DNA of 64,000 nt from Micromussa lordhowensis (GCA_964020085.1 OZ026599.1:24398734-24462733), one strand, 5' to 3'. Positions 45,570-58,110 are shown, counted from the stretch's first letter. Numbers and translations are program-made. The notes: generated from the letters alone by a model not told the origin.

Positions 45570-46660
45570 GGAGCGAGCCTTCATAACGAGGCTGAGGTGT
45601 TCGGCCTGCCAATCACAAATCCCAACGGACGACCAATGTTCCCATTTGATTGGCTTATTCACTCAGGTCTAATTTTAGCGCATTGCCACAAAATTCTGGA
45701 GAGCGACGGCTGTAATTTACTCTTTTATTTTAGAAGTAAGCGATACCTTTTGAACTAAATGAACGATAGCTTCAGGAAAAGAGTTCAGAAAGATAATTGA
45801 ATTTTTTGCCAAGGCAATATCGTATGACTTCGAGCTGTTTACTCAAATTTATAAAATGCCGTCTGTAGTACTTTTGATGCCAGATGATGCCTTTGCTCCT
45901 TTGTGGATTTACGCGGTTGAGAAATAATTTGGAAGCTAAAACTTATATAAAAAAAACAGATACAAGCACACTGCGGAGGCAATATATTATATCCACGCCA
46001 ATATGGTTATTCCATAAGGTGGACATTATATTTGGACATTATATTTGGCTGCTGTTGTACTCCTGCTGCTAAAATTCAGCCGATCTTTTACGAACGCAGT
46101 TTTTGTTTTTATTGCATTCAGAACATTCAGCCATGAGTCTTCCTTCTCCTTTCTAACGTCGATATTCAGGCGAAATCTCACTTTGCCATTGTTCAAGTTG
46201 TCTTTGTTTTCTTCGTGGTACTTTTTGTTTCCAATTTCTTTGCTCTGAATATAGAACAGTTTGAGGAATTACTCAACATTGTTGAATTTGCATTTTGTCT
46301 CTACAATCACAACGTTCATAAATCTGAATAATTTTAAATATCGCGGCAAAATCCGTCTGTGTTCACAGGCTAACCAAAATCACCTCTTATGGGATTTGTT
46401 TTCGTTCTCGTTATGCTCAGATAAATGGAAACAGATAGCTCGTTCGTAGATCGCAGGCATCACCTTTGTTATTTTAGTTAGCCGCGAAATCACTGTGAAT
46501 GTTCCGTGAAGTGACGAAGAGAATTCATCGTTTTTGTCCTTCCAAAGGCATCTTTCAAAGTGTTGATGTAAGTTTTAATTTTCACTGTATTTTTATTATT
46601 CACTTTATATTATTCCTTGTAAATGACTCCGTTGTTTTAACGAAAAAAAAACGCTATTTC
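45570..46660. other. Gene-poor stretch upstream of AFDH member 3
   Basis: A possible untranslated exon (acceptor ttgttattttag near 46476, donor GTTGAT|GTAAGT near 46569) contains a short ATG frame. It is upstream of the TATA-like site, so its relation to the gene is unclear. Confidence 0.3.
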
Positions 46661-46670
46661 TCCACACGCG

Positions 46671-46769
46671 ATGCGACCGTTGTTTCGGCTTTCCACCATT
46701 ACACCAAAAAAGCCAACAAAGTGCTTCAAAGGTGGCGTGTCCTTGCCTTTTATAGGCTCGCTCCGTGTT
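46671..46769 (+). promoter_or_regulatory. Core promoter of AFDH member 3 (TATA-like)
   Basis: CCTTTTATAGG at 46746-46756 lies 34 bp before the proposed start codon at 46790, which implies a very short leader. The block is conserved in inverted orientation at 40161-40240. Confidence 0.45.
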
Positions 46770-46789
46770 TAACTGACTTGTAAGCTATT

Positions 46790-49345
46790 ATGAGGCGTTT
46801 ATACTCTGACAGGAAAAGGACCACTCCTTTATATAAGCCTGTAGGAAGGTACGACGGTAAATGGTATGGTTTTCGAGCGGCCGTTTAAAATAGGTTTAGA
46901 GTTTGACCATTATTGCTCCACTGAACAAAAAGGTTTGTTTGGACGTTATGGCCTGGCCGATAAAATGTGTACATTTTGGTTTACTCTGACTTTTTTTCGC
47001 CCGTCATACTTCATAATGAGATTGTACAGTCATTGTTATTAGCTTCAAAGCTTTTCAAATCCAAAAGCCACTCACCCATGTCGCTGAGAGAGGTCTGAAT
47101 ATGATATTTACATGATTTCAGTACGAGCTAGGTCTGAAATCGCGCGTTTTGTTTTGTTCTTAGCATCTTAGTGGGTGCTATATTCAAACATATGTTGAAA
47201 GTCTTTCCTGAATGTGTTAATTTCTGTTACCAGGACAAAGCACAAGATGATTCAGAGCAAGATCAAGTCATTTTTTCCGCCGTCGCACTATGGTGATGAT
47301 ACATTTTATCTAAGAAGTTGTGATGCTTCTTGGAATTCCGTTCTATCGACATCCCCGTGTGGAAACGTTCGTTCCCTGACTGAAGGAGACGGGCACTTGC
47401 TCTCTACTGCCCAGAAATCAAGATGTAATTGTGAGTACCGTAAAAAAGAGTATTTTTGTTTGCACTGCTTGTGTATACAGCCACTGAAAGCATAAATAAA
47501 GCGTACACGATAATGCCGATTGGCGTTTGGGGTAGTAATAGCTTATCGTCCAGTGCTTGAATGAGTGTCACTGTGCTTCAGCAAGAAGGAACGGGAAGTA
47601 TCAATACATCAATGCGCTGTTTCCTTATATCACGCTGAAACACCTTGAGCCTCAATTAAGCATTAAGTATCTCAATTAATGTAGGTATTGTGTTATTTTA
47701 CCCGCTCTTTCGAATGTGACATCATTGATATGTTAGCAATGCAAGACTGAGTAGATCAATCTAACTGACTGAGTCAATTTTCGTGATGCAATAACGAAAA
47801 TTTAACTTTTCTTTCCTGGATAAAACTAAATAGAAGGTTTGCGTGCAATTTGCGTTTGCAATTACAATGACAATGACTACTCCGGGCGAAAACAATATAA
47901 CATGAAAAAACAAAGAAATATGCGCTATGCAGAAGTGGTTAACACAATTATACAACAAAACAATGGTCGCGATACATTATTCAGCGCACTGCTTCGGCAG
48001 ACAACGAAAATTAGGAACTTAACTGTTCCTTTAATTTACTTGTTTTCATTCACATGTAGTGGCTTCAGCGTCGTCGGAAAGGACAAACTCGAACACTCCT
48101 GACGCGTTCTTTCTTCGGCCGTTCTTGACCGGAGAAGAATTTGAATATTGGAACAGTCATTTTTGCCACGTTCCATCTTCACGTTCATTCGTGCGCGAAT
48201 CCAACCCACAAAAAGCCACAACAGTGACTTCCGGTCAGCATATGACGTCATGTGTCAGGAATGTCACAGGCATACCATGTTGTGATGACAGACATGACAT
48301 TGGTGTTCCTGCGGTCCACGGCTTAAGTTCAAACTCCTGCAGCAATACAAGATCTGGCGAAATGCCCTGCTTGCAAGGAAACATCCCATCGTCAATTGCA
48401 ACCAACCGTGGCACGATAAACGCCAAAGTTTGTGGCCAGTGTCCCTATTCCACAAAAACGAGTGTAAAAGAAAACGCAAGTCTGGAAAAAGGATACTCTG
48501 GGAATCCTTTCTGCTTGGAGTATTCAGCTCCGTGTACAAGCCAAACAGGTCAAACAGGAAACCAACTGGACATGTATCTTGTTTATGGAGATGAGAGCTT
48601 TGGCAAAAAGCCTCCTCCTTTCATATCGTCTGGTCATCGAGAAGTTTATTCAAACACTGGATCTGCCGTCCTCAGTGATTCAATGACTGCTTCTAACATG
48701 CATTCAGAATTGGGATCAACTAATTCTTTCCCGGCTAAAATAAAATCTATCGGTACATCAAAGCATGACACATTTCGCCAAGGAAAGGAAAAGCGACCAT
48801 GCGTTAGCGATGAACCAAATGGCATTCAACAAGATCAGGTACCCAGCAAAATCATCCACAGTAATGAAACTTGGAGTTCGCGTCAATGCAAACGCCCACG
48901 AATCAGCGGTTGTCGCTGCAAGGACGCCAGATGCAAGATCAACGATTCACGTGAAATAACAATGCCACCTGTTCAAGATTGCGTGGAGGAAAACATTAAT
49001 ATACTCATCTCTGGCGATAGCACTTCCGGAACCGAATGCAGACCCGGAAGTAAAACCTTTAAAGAAACTCAACCAACAACCACTGACTTAACTGAGAACA
49101 TCAGTGACGCTGCGTTAAAGTCACGTGTTTGGCAAGTTGATGACCAGATTCCAAACGGTTGGAACAAACCTCTTGAGCGAAAAAACATTGATGAGATTAT
49201 CAAGACCACGAAGCCTGTTCAAAGAAAGCTGATGACCAATAACAGAACAGGTGGCTGTGCTTTCGATCACGATTCCTTGCCCAGGCTTATCGGTGTGCTT
49301 AGTCCCTCAGCCATAGCTACTGTGATGTCGAGTTTAACAAAATAA
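46790..49345 (+). CDS. AFDH-motif family member 3: PIP-box protein (about 513 aa)
   Basis: Three exons: 46790-46848, 47234-47430 and 48060-49345. Joins are phase 2 and phase 1 with good signals (AAG|GTACGA, ttctgttaccag, AATT|GTGAGT, ttcacatgtag), and the total is 514 codons. The N-terminus is basic (MRRLYSDRKRTTPLYKPVGR). Residues 27-34, QSKIKSFF, match the PCNA-interacting PIP-box consensus Q-x-x-[ILM]-x-x-[FY]-[FY] exactly, with flanking K residues and P-P after. The body is disordered, with two G-Q motifs and a Cys/Arg-rich patch (CKRPRISGCRCKDARC). The family motif, degenerate, sits at 483-500 (GGCAFDHDSLPRLIGVLS) just before the stop, so the whole C-terminal half of the family is missing. 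If exon 1 is wrong, translation could start at the Met two residues before the PIP-box. PCNA binding is a prediction. Confidence 0.7.
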
Positions 49346-49932
49346 CTGCAGTGCTAAGCGGCTTCAAAATTACACTCTTAACTGTTCAACATACATCCTT
49401 GTCCAAATCAAAGATCACTTATAAAATGGTATCAAAAAAAGTAAGATCTGGGAAACTTAAAGGTTTACAGTTAAGGATTAGACCACACTACTTAAACAAT
49501 CAACTATATCACAAAAGGGAAGATCAATGATGTGACAGTGATGCACGTCTGTGAAACTGAAAAGTATCGTTTCTGTTTCTGTCTTATTACTCTTCCTAGT
49601 AAACCGCGACACCCAAGAATGTTTTGCTTTCTTCAGAGTAACGTTTTTGATACCGCAAGTTTGTTTCAAACAAATCACGTGATACATTGACATTCACCAT
49701 GTGAGGACATTTTTTCTGTGTGGTGTCATGACTCGTTCGTATTACGTGATGTTCATTCATCAGATTCATAACGTCTTCATCTTCAAGAGGAAAGCTTACC
49801 GCGCATCTTGGGGCCGCATCAAATCAGCCAAGTTCATGTAAATGACCTTCTAGCAGTTCTACAGAAGAGCAGTTATGCATGCCTAACTGACAAGATAAAG
49901 CTGATAAAAGTAATTATAAAAATGATAATTAT

Positions 49933-49938
49933 AATAAA
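49933..49938 (+). terminator. Candidate polyadenylation signal AATAAA
   Basis: The first AATAAA I see after the AFDH member 3 stop, about 590 nt downstream. Plausible but distant, and in AT-rich DNA. Confidence 0.3.
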
Positions 49939-50239
49939 AATAATTGCTGTTTTGATAACTTTCCCTTGTTGAACCAGGATAAGGGTCAACTCGTGCTAGG
50001 TATTCGACATTACACAAATGCAACTCGAAATGCGCGCAAGCCTACGTGTTATCAACGGCCAGCAAAATAATTTGTGCTTGTTCACGCGCCAAGGAACCTG
50101 GGCGCGCAACACTTATCACACAACAAACTCATCAAGCGATTCCTCGTGCATGCCTTGCTCTAGATCTGCACAAATAAATCGTGTTAAATATGTGTTTGAA
50201 AAAAGGGCTCTTGTTGCATTAATGGAACACAAATAGCGG

Positions 50240-51000
50240 TAATAGAAATTGTATGTCAACGCATATTGAGTTTTATGTTTCGCATGCTGGACAATATACA
50301 TTTTTGCTAGTATTATAAATGCCCTAGTTCTTGTTATATTGATGAACTGTTGTATTATTCATATTTGTGGACAAACTTCTCAAATGATGTGATTGAAAAC
50401 TCTCGAGATTATAGAATACGAGCATGTCATGCCTGTTTGTTTTAAAAGAATCTCCTTTTTTTACAAGAAACGAGGTTTATATTTTTTTCTGAAAAATTCT
50501 CAATGCCTTGGCTAGGAATGTGTTAAAATAACGCGAAGAAAAAGACGTCGCGTCATTTATACACACGCTCGACGCATTTAAAATAACTCAAAACTATATA
50601 CAGACTGTTAAATCGCGGCGGTTCGAAGTATATATCGAGCAACTGCGATTTTTTTTATCGTTCTTAAGTGCGTCGAGTGTGTATGAAAGGCGTGATGTCT
50701 TGTACTTCTTGAAGCTTGCATTCATTTGGTAAGATTTTTAAAATGTGCTTAAAGTATGCGCAAGGTTGAGATTTAGTTAAGAACAGTCTTTGCAAGTTAA
50801 TTGATAGAAAATAAAATACAATATAATCTTACAACATTTTTAAATGTACTTTATAGAAAATTGAAGCATGAGTGGTACACACTATTTTCGTTCCTCTTTA
50901 AAGCGAACAATAAAGCGAAAAAAAATCAAATGTGTACGGCTCGAGTCATTTATGTCGGGTATTGTTACGGCGCCAGACAAGCATGCGATCGTGCTATACT
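50240..51000. other. Gene-poor stretch
   Basis: AT-rich. A loose inverted repeat (GACGTCGCGTCATTTATACA near 50545 and its diverged mirror near 50665-50690) may be an old MITE. No exon seen. Confidence 0.35.
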
Positions 51001-51013
51001 CCATGTGAATAGA

Positions 51014-51750
51014 TTAAGGTGGAGGTACACGTGAAGGCTGTTTTGACGTCGCTTAACACGGCCTTTCTTCCAATATCTCGGTCACGTTTCAAGCGACACT
51101 AAACCTCTCTGCTCATTTCATTAACCACTGTAAATTTTTGGGCGTTTTGGGAAAGATATATTTTTCTCAACGGATAGGTTAAATTGAGGAAAATATGAAA
51201 TGTTTAAGATTTCATGGATTTGGAAAATTGAAATTTGAAGTGAAGAATTAGAAGACGGGTTCCAAACAGTCCCCTTCCAACCTGGGGCTCTCTTTTTCGG
51301 GGGTCAACTGTCTGGTAGTGTTTCCAACCCATCTTAAGGCGGGGGTAAAGGTGAATTTAAGTGAAATTTTGGTAAGTTTAAAGAGAGGTTGAAAGGGAAA
51401 AAAAGGGTTATGGAACACCACCAGACAGTTGCCCGACCGCACAATGGCACCCCAGGTTGTTGGGCAACTGTTTGGAGTGTATGTACCAATTTTTAATTTC
51501 AAACTCTAATTTTAAAACAACAACAAATCTTCAAAATTTCCTATTTCCATCAATTTTACTAATCCTTTGAGAAAAACTATTTCTCTCTAAATATACCTAA
51601 AAATCACCAAAAAATTTACAAAACAACCCAAAACATAGATATGTGAGATGAGCATAGAGATTCTTGATTGCTTGAAACGTAAACGAGATATTTGCATTAA
51701 AAACATAATACCCAGCCAAAATACGGCTTTCGGGTTTACCCCCGCCTTAA
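51014..51750. mobile_element. Kolobok/piggyBac-like MITE with TTAA ends
   Basis: The left end is TTAAGGTGGAGGTACACGTG and the right-end reverse complement TTAAGGCGGGGGTAAACCCG. TTAA at both edges may be the 4-bp target duplication. A second inverted pair inside (around AACTGTCTGGT) gives further fold-back. No transposase. Confidence 0.5.
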
Positions 51751-51875
51751 TCCTAACAATTTCCTTTTAACTGAATATTAATTCAAATTTCACTCCTATC
51801 CAAACACAAGCAGAACACAAACGTTTTGTTCTTCTTATGTTTTTGCTCATGTCAAGTGTGAATAAGTCCACCATC

Positions 51876-52180
51876 TTGTTTTACTGTATCGAGGAGGTAT
51901 TGAACGAAATTAAGGCAATTATCCATTATGCGCATGCGTACGTGCTCATGCTTGTGTTTTGCGCTTCCTCGCTACCATTATGCTTGTGCATTTGTCTATG
52001 CCGTAGTGAAAACCAGGCTAAATATCTTCCGCCATTTTTTGTTTTACTGTGTCGTGGAGGTATGGAACCAAAAATAAGGTAATTATCCATTCTGCGCATG
52101 CAACTTTACATGCCCATGCTTGTGTTATGGGCGTCTGCACCCCTTAATTTATGTCATAGTGAAAACCAGGCTTCACTATT
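51876..52180. repeat. Diverged direct duplication ending in AACCAGGCT
   Basis: Two copies of about 150 bp (about 51876-52020 and 52050-52175) share TTGTTTTACTGT, AATTATCCATT, TGCGCATGC, CATGCTTGTG and GTGAAAACCAGGCT. The end matches the tip of the Harbinger-type MITE at 38150-38295. Confidence 0.5.
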
Positions 52181-52199
52181 TCACTTAAACTGAAAAAAC

Positions 52200-54050
52200 A
52201 GGTTCGTATAAGAGGTCAAATGGCCTTGGTTACTATCGAACTGTCGAGAATGGTCAATATCTGGCACTCACCGCCACCCGAAAACTCTAAAACACGTTCG
52301 AAACTTATTTTTATTATAAACAATCAAAAACGTGGTACTTTTTTCAAATCACTTTTGTAAATGACCTCGTTACGAATCTATTAGGGCAGTTGAATACCAT
52401 GTAGGGTAAACGTTTTCACTTTCTGATAATTCTCAGAAAGTTATCGTGGTTTTAATTTTCACTTGTTTGCTTATTTTTTCCGGGAGGTCAGTCGACAGAA
52501 CGTGCACTGGCTAAGACTTTCAAACACTGATTTTAACGAGAAGAGAAAAACTATCAAAGTCAAAACAGAAAATGTTCAAGGAACAAAAAAACTGAAAAAT
52601 CTGGCGGTTAGCTGAAGCAAACTGAAAAAGATCCCTCGTAGCAAATTATGCGGTCAGTTTAGTGTCGTGTTTACATATTTCAGTTTCATTCGCTTGATTC
52701 ACAAAAGGTCGCTTTTTTTAAAAAGTGACACATTAGTAGTTTTCGATTTCAGAAATAAAATGGTTTAATGATGTGCTCTAATTCAGTTTCGTCAGCCTTT
52801 GTACTCGAGCGAGTCTCTCCAAGTTACAGCCGACAAGCGTGGTGAGTACGATCTGTGATTGCATGCGCTAGTTAAACAAGATTGGGTAAATAACCAAGTG
52901 GATATAGTCTTGCTATAAAGTTTTAAACAGATTCAAGTGATACGTACGGTCTGCTTTTATTAGAGAGAGCTTGACTTTAAAATCAGCCTAACAGGCGGCG
53001 CCCTCCATAAGCATGGCTCAGTCAGTGTAACCACTTGAATACTGACCAGCTGGGTTTTTCACTGCGGCCAATTTTTTTTATTACTGCTTGTACCTGGTTT
53101 CAAGCAAGGCAATATGCGGGTTGCATATTCGCGCATACAGGCGTATTCTGGCTCCCACGTTTGATAATGCTGTTTACATAAGAGTTTTGTTATACACGTT
53201 CGACGATTACATTTTGCTTGTCAGTGTGTTAATTTGCGTCAATCAAAATTACCTTGCTCGAACCACGGAAAATCATATTAATATTTTGCTATAAGTTAGA
53301 AAACTTCAAAGGGCAACAATGAACTAAGCGGAGCAGTGGAAACATGCAGACCTAGGCCAAAGTTTTCAATATACCACATCTGATTCCTTGTAAAATTAAC
53401 CGGAACTACATTTATTCGTTCAATCGCTTCAACAGCGTTTTCGAAACTAGCTCGATAATTTTTTTCCTTGCTTTAACGATGTAGTCAGCAACAAATGGAA
53501 ACCGAAATAACGGTCCAGCCACAGAAATGAGCGCTTCATTGCATTGTTAACGGTTAGAGGAAAGTGAAAAAAAAATTGTTTCACTTTTTAGTTCTTCACT
53601 TCCGCGGCCACTGAAGCGTTTGAGGATAACTCCTTCCTTTCGGTGTAAGCAGTTTCTAGACCGTAAGGTTTTCAGAAAAAGGAGCTAAAATATTTTACAA
53701 CTGAGCTTTGATATTATTCGTGTACTTTGCACAATGTGATTAATATTCTCAGTGACGTATCATAAACAACTGGGCATGGAAAATGAAAAGATCACGTCTA
53801 TGATTTGCGACTTCCGAAGACTCTTCAAAATACTCACTCACGAAGTATATCGGCAAACGGCTAGGGCGATAAATTGAATGATAAATCTTCTGAGGCAATA
53901 ACAAACGAAAGAAACAAAGCGCTTCACTGAGGGCCATTTTAAAAGTGCTTTCCAATCCGTACTGCGCAGTCTCAGCACCCTAATGTTTATAAACATTATA
54001 AGTTCCGACTTGATGGAATGCGAATCGATGTTATTAGTTACATACACATA
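52200..54050. other. Gene-poor stretch
   Basis: One exon-like plus-strand segment (about 52796-52852, donor GCGTG|GTGAGTAC) has open frames but no partner exon. Nothing else convincing. Confidence 0.3.
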
Positions 54051-54069
54051 CATTTTTCTTTGAGGCATT

Positions 54070-54257
54070 TTAAATTCTTTTTCCAACAGCCTCCGTCATT
54101 GATTTGTACAGCTGCGGAAGTTGTTTCATCAAGTGATATGAGAAAGAACGACTGAGGCATAAAGCGTTGACCTCTTCGCATCCATAATGGCGGTTGTTTT
54201 GAAACTTTGAATTCACTTCATGCCGGTAAATAGTTGCGAAGTAGTGATCATGACTAC
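54070..54257 (-). other. Possible orphan terminal exon
   Basis: After an excellent minus-strand acceptor (tttgttttgtttcatacag) a frame of 62 codons runs to TAA: SHDHYFATIYRHEVNSKF ... KQLPQLYKSMTEAVGKRI. Entry is phase 1. No upstream donor in matching phase was found. It may be an alternative last exon of the gene at 54472-56263 or a chance frame. Confidence 0.3.
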
Positions 54258-54471
54258 CTGTATGAAACAAAACAAAAAAACGCAAACACATTCCGAGAGT
54301 TTGCAGTACGGACTGGAAATCATCTTTAAGCAGTTCTTATTTGTGTATTTCGTACAGTTATATTCTTAAAACTTTCGCCAGAGACAACTTTTTAATTTTT
54401 TCAGTGACATTTGTTTCTTTCATTTTATATTTCACCGATTGACCTTCAAAAAGAACTTCAGATCATAACGT

Positions 54472-56263
54472 TTATGTATCATCCTTTTTATTTCTTTCGG
54501 GTTTTAAATCACGTTTTATAGAAACAATGTTGGAATGGTCTTCCTCTTCCGCTGAATCGCTGAAACTGAAGTAACGCTAATTATAGCTTTTTATAAAGCG
54601 CCAACTAAAGACCGCGTTAATTTCCTTGTAAATAGTCAACTGGTCTGCCTCCCGCCAGTTGAGATTATGTTTATGTTCATTGAAATATTTCCTTCTTTCA
54701 GTTTAAGTGGCATGCCGTGCGAAGTAAGCGAGTTGTACCTAACTAAGCTAAGCGCATCGATCACTATAAACATTTAACATTCATTCACTAATTCGATTAA
54801 TTCAATCATCCATACATACATACAATTAACAATAATACGTGAGCGAATTCATGTACTAACAAGTTATTTGATGAAAAACGTGATAATCAGCACATGCGTT
54901 AAAATCAAATAGTAGGCTACAATATATGAGAAATGCTATTCTGCCTTTTTCTTTTCCAATTTTACTTTGCTCCGAAGAGCTTTTTCTCGCAAGTGTCTTT
55001 TAACTCTTTCTGTATAGTTATGTTTATTGTTGATGTATGTATGTTCATTTTTCGGTAGTTTTGCTGTTACATATTTCAATAAACAAGTTGAATATGTATA
55101 CCAAGCAATTTATCTAGTGAATAGCACGTGTTCAGGAAACAAAACTGGCTTACAGAGAACAAGGAAGCTAGATTACTTTCACGTCAATCATTGGTTTTCA
55201 ACGTGCATTTGTGTTGACTGAAAACGTTTTCAAAATGTAAACAATAGTAATTGTATTCATGTAAGCAATGACTGGCCGTGTTCTGATCAGTAATACTTCA
55301 CTTTCCATCAAGCGACAAAGATATCACGTCAAGCTTTGAACATCACGGATTACTCACATCTGTTTAACGCGTCGCGGTGGAAACTCGTGGTTTAACAGAC
55401 TTTCTACGATCAAGAAGTCAATTTTCAACACGGGGACGCTGTCGAGTTTGGATAGCACCAGTTTGCTTTGGATTAAAAGAATGCGGTAACTCTGTAAACA
55501 GTTACCAACCGGAGAATACAGATAGGTCAGCAGTCAAAAATAATTATTCCTAGGACTTTTAAGACATTGAAATACCATGGTTTAACTGTCCGTTATAGGC
55601 TGGTGAAGCGAGAGGCACCGTCCACGGTGAGTACGTGTTTCAGGTCGTTTTATTGATTATAATTATACCACGGTTGGTTAATTATAAACTCCCGCGGGGA
55701 CAATGAACATAGAAACAAAAATGTTCGGTAGAGGTTAGCCAGGGAAAGCTGTTGGTTTTTTCCTCCAGTTTCACGCCACATAATTATACCGTTTGCGTTT
55801 TTTGACGACATGATGAAATACACAGCGAAAATTTCAATGAGCAAGCTGCTTCAGCAGCTAATAGGATAATATGATGTGATTGTGATGTCATAGTCATTCA
55901 GTCCTCAGAGACGAGGCCAAAGAGCATGGAGGCTTATAAAAAGGAAGTGACTAGACTGAGGTCGAATGACAAGACCTTCTTAAGTTATAACAGCGAACGA
56001 GAGAAGTATGAAAACGACAGTGAATCATCAATTCTTAAAAAAAAAACTCTACTTGCATTAATAGTGATCTCTTAAAAGTTCCCAGCTTGTTTATATTACT
56101 TCGATCAATATCGAAAAAGAATTTCTACTTTATATGTAAGGAGTCCTCGCGATAACATATTTAAATTATCCCAGCAAGCGAAAATGTTGCGATGGATCCT
56201 TGCCGCTGCACAAAGTTGGCAATTAACTGACAACATTCTTACCAGGTACAGCGTAGTAGTCAT
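54472..56263 (-). CDS. Putative three-exon small protein gene (80 aa)
   Basis: Exons: 56263-56243 (start MTTTLYL, donor ACCTG|GTAAGA), 55491-55358 (acceptor gtttacag, donor AACAGAT|GTGAGT) and 54559-54472 (acceptor cttcagtttcag, stop TAA). Joins are phase 0 and phase 2, and the total is exactly 81 codons. The start context is good (accATGa). The protein has a hydrophobic, helix-prone first half (SYRILLIQSKLVLSKLDSVP) and a charged tail (DSAEEEDHSNIVSIKRDLKP). It is not recognised. The middle exon is the best supported; the 21-nt first exon is the weakest. It could be the 3' part of a longer gene. Confidence 0.4.
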
Positions 56264-57010
56264 GGTAGCCAAAAAAAACTAGAAAGTATAATTGGACTGC
56301 GCTAATCAATTCGAACTCGGTTATTTAAAAGTCAAACTAGTACATGTACTTCCCTTGTTCATTCCCTTATTTTTTTTCCAGTCATTTTCCATAGGCGGCT
56401 ATTTGGAATCTGCAAGTTTCATATTTCCAAGTTGGTATTTGCCATTTCGAACTTATTTTTGTTCCCCTTGACTAACATCAACCAATTTGTTTCGATATGC
56501 AAAGGTAGGGTTGAAAAAAAAATATCACAAAACTAAAACTCTGAAATTTGACCTTTTAATTACACTTTCATATTTTACTGTAATTTAGAATGTCCTTGGG
56601 GTTTTCCCTACCGGCCGGCTTTTGGTCCTTAAAATATCACATTCCATCATACTCCAGTTTTATGACTGAAATAAGATAGATGTCTCTCCAGCTAGCGAGA
56701 CAAAAGCCCACCCAAAGGTACTTTGCAGTGAGTCGCCATTTTGAAAATTATGGTCTGTCGAGATCACACTTCAGAGACTTTATAATCCGAAACAAGACTA
56801 TTTCGGTTCGAGAATTTGTCATTAAGGACTTTTTCTCTGTGGTTTGTAAATTTTAAAAGCTACTAGGGTAATGTACAGTGATATCACAAGGTAGTCATTC
56901 AGTCCTGAGACGGGGGCAAAGAGCATTGAGGAAATAAGGGATCGATGACCAACGGCAAGACTTTTAGTGATAACGGCGAACGGATAAAACCACAAGAAAA
57001 CCCATGGCCA
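55880..57010. repeat. Diverged ~120-bp direct duplication, 1 kb apart
   Basis: 55880-56010 and 56880-56995 share TAGTCATTCAGTCCT, GAGACG, GCAAAGAGCAT, GGCAAGAC-like and AACRGCGAACG blocks in the same order. Non-coding as far as I can see. Confidence 0.45.
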
Positions 57011-57211
57011 AGCTCAAGCTGTGAACGATGATCAACTAGCGTGATAGCGCGCCATGGCGAAATTAGTGACACTTTGTATGGGAATATTTACGATCGGTTT
57101 TTGGAGGCCTTATCTTACTTCCACACTGCATTGCGTGTCGCCTGTTCGCTTTTTCTGTTCATTTGAAACAATGTGGCAAGCCGGGTGGCAAGGAAGCGAT
57201 AACTTGCTAAC

Positions 57212-57270
57212 ATGGCCTCGTTTCAGCAAAGAAAGCCGTCAGACAACAAGCGATACATTGTGGAAGGAAG
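57212..57270 (+). other. Candidate first exon, MASFQQRKPSDNKRYIVEG
   Basis: An ATG opens 19 codons ending at a good donor (GAAGGAAG|GTGAGG). K-R-Y-I-V-E-G resembles the start of class I SAM-dependent methyltransferases, and about 90 bp downstream CAGCAGGAGCTTGAG would encode Q-Q-E-L-E-R-L-E, also typical of them. The two are out of frame with available splice sites and the second is followed by TAA, so this may be a decayed gene. Alternatively it is a leader exon of AFDH member 4. Confidence 0.25.
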
Positions 57271-57784
57271 GTGAGGTATTTTAATTAAGAACGTGACAGT
57301 CTTTTTACTTTCTATTTGGTCATAAATATTCCCATTCAAACTCATATTTTCGCCATGACCGCTATTACTCGAGATGATCATCTCACAGCAGGAGCTTGAG
57401 CGCCTGGAGTAAAACATGAGAAAAAACATTCTGTTGTTAATATGAACTTAAGTAAATAGCGAGCCATTACAGTGAATATAGACTGCAGCTTCTTTATAGG
57501 ACCCGCAGATTCAACAGGGATAAGAAGAAATAATTAGTCACAAGCATTCGTGACGTCTTCCGGTTGCTTTGCCTTTCTTTCTAGTATTGGCGGTTTTCAT
57601 GTGACGTTATCATTTTCCATAATTGAAATTTACTAATCCTACTGAAAATTTAGTTTCATCAAATGTAACACTCTCTAAGAACTAACTTGGCATTTTACAA
57701 CGTCTAATCTCGATGGCATTCTTCATTTTGTAACCGTTCACGTTTGAGTTTATGCGTTGCGTGACGATAAAGGCTCTTACGTTT

Positions 57785-58110
57785 TTGCTAACTGAACAAA
57801 TCTTGCCCTAGAAGAAGTATTAATTTCAATGTGTCGGAGCTCTAGAGTACTAACCTTTCGTTTAAATAGCAAAACTCAATGACAGATGTTATCTGTTACT
57901 TTGCGGCCGCCATTTTTGTGTCCCTCCGAGGGGCACTAACATGGCGTCTCCATACAAAGCTCTATAAATTTGTGTGAAACACTTCCCCAAATGACGCGCG
58001 AATGAAAAACCACACAGACCTCAATCTTAGCGAGGTTGTTTACATAACAATCATCTATCATATTCTAGATTCTTGATTCTTTTTTTTCATTGAATGGTTA
58101 TGATTTTATT
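57785..58110 (-). repeat. Interspersed repeat family R, copy 3 (inverted)
   Basis: The reverse complement matches 40700-41036: a hairpin with CCTCCGAGGGGCAC, the CATGGCGTCTCCATACAAAG block and the ATGACAGATGTTATCTGTTA region. Diverged. Confidence 0.6.
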
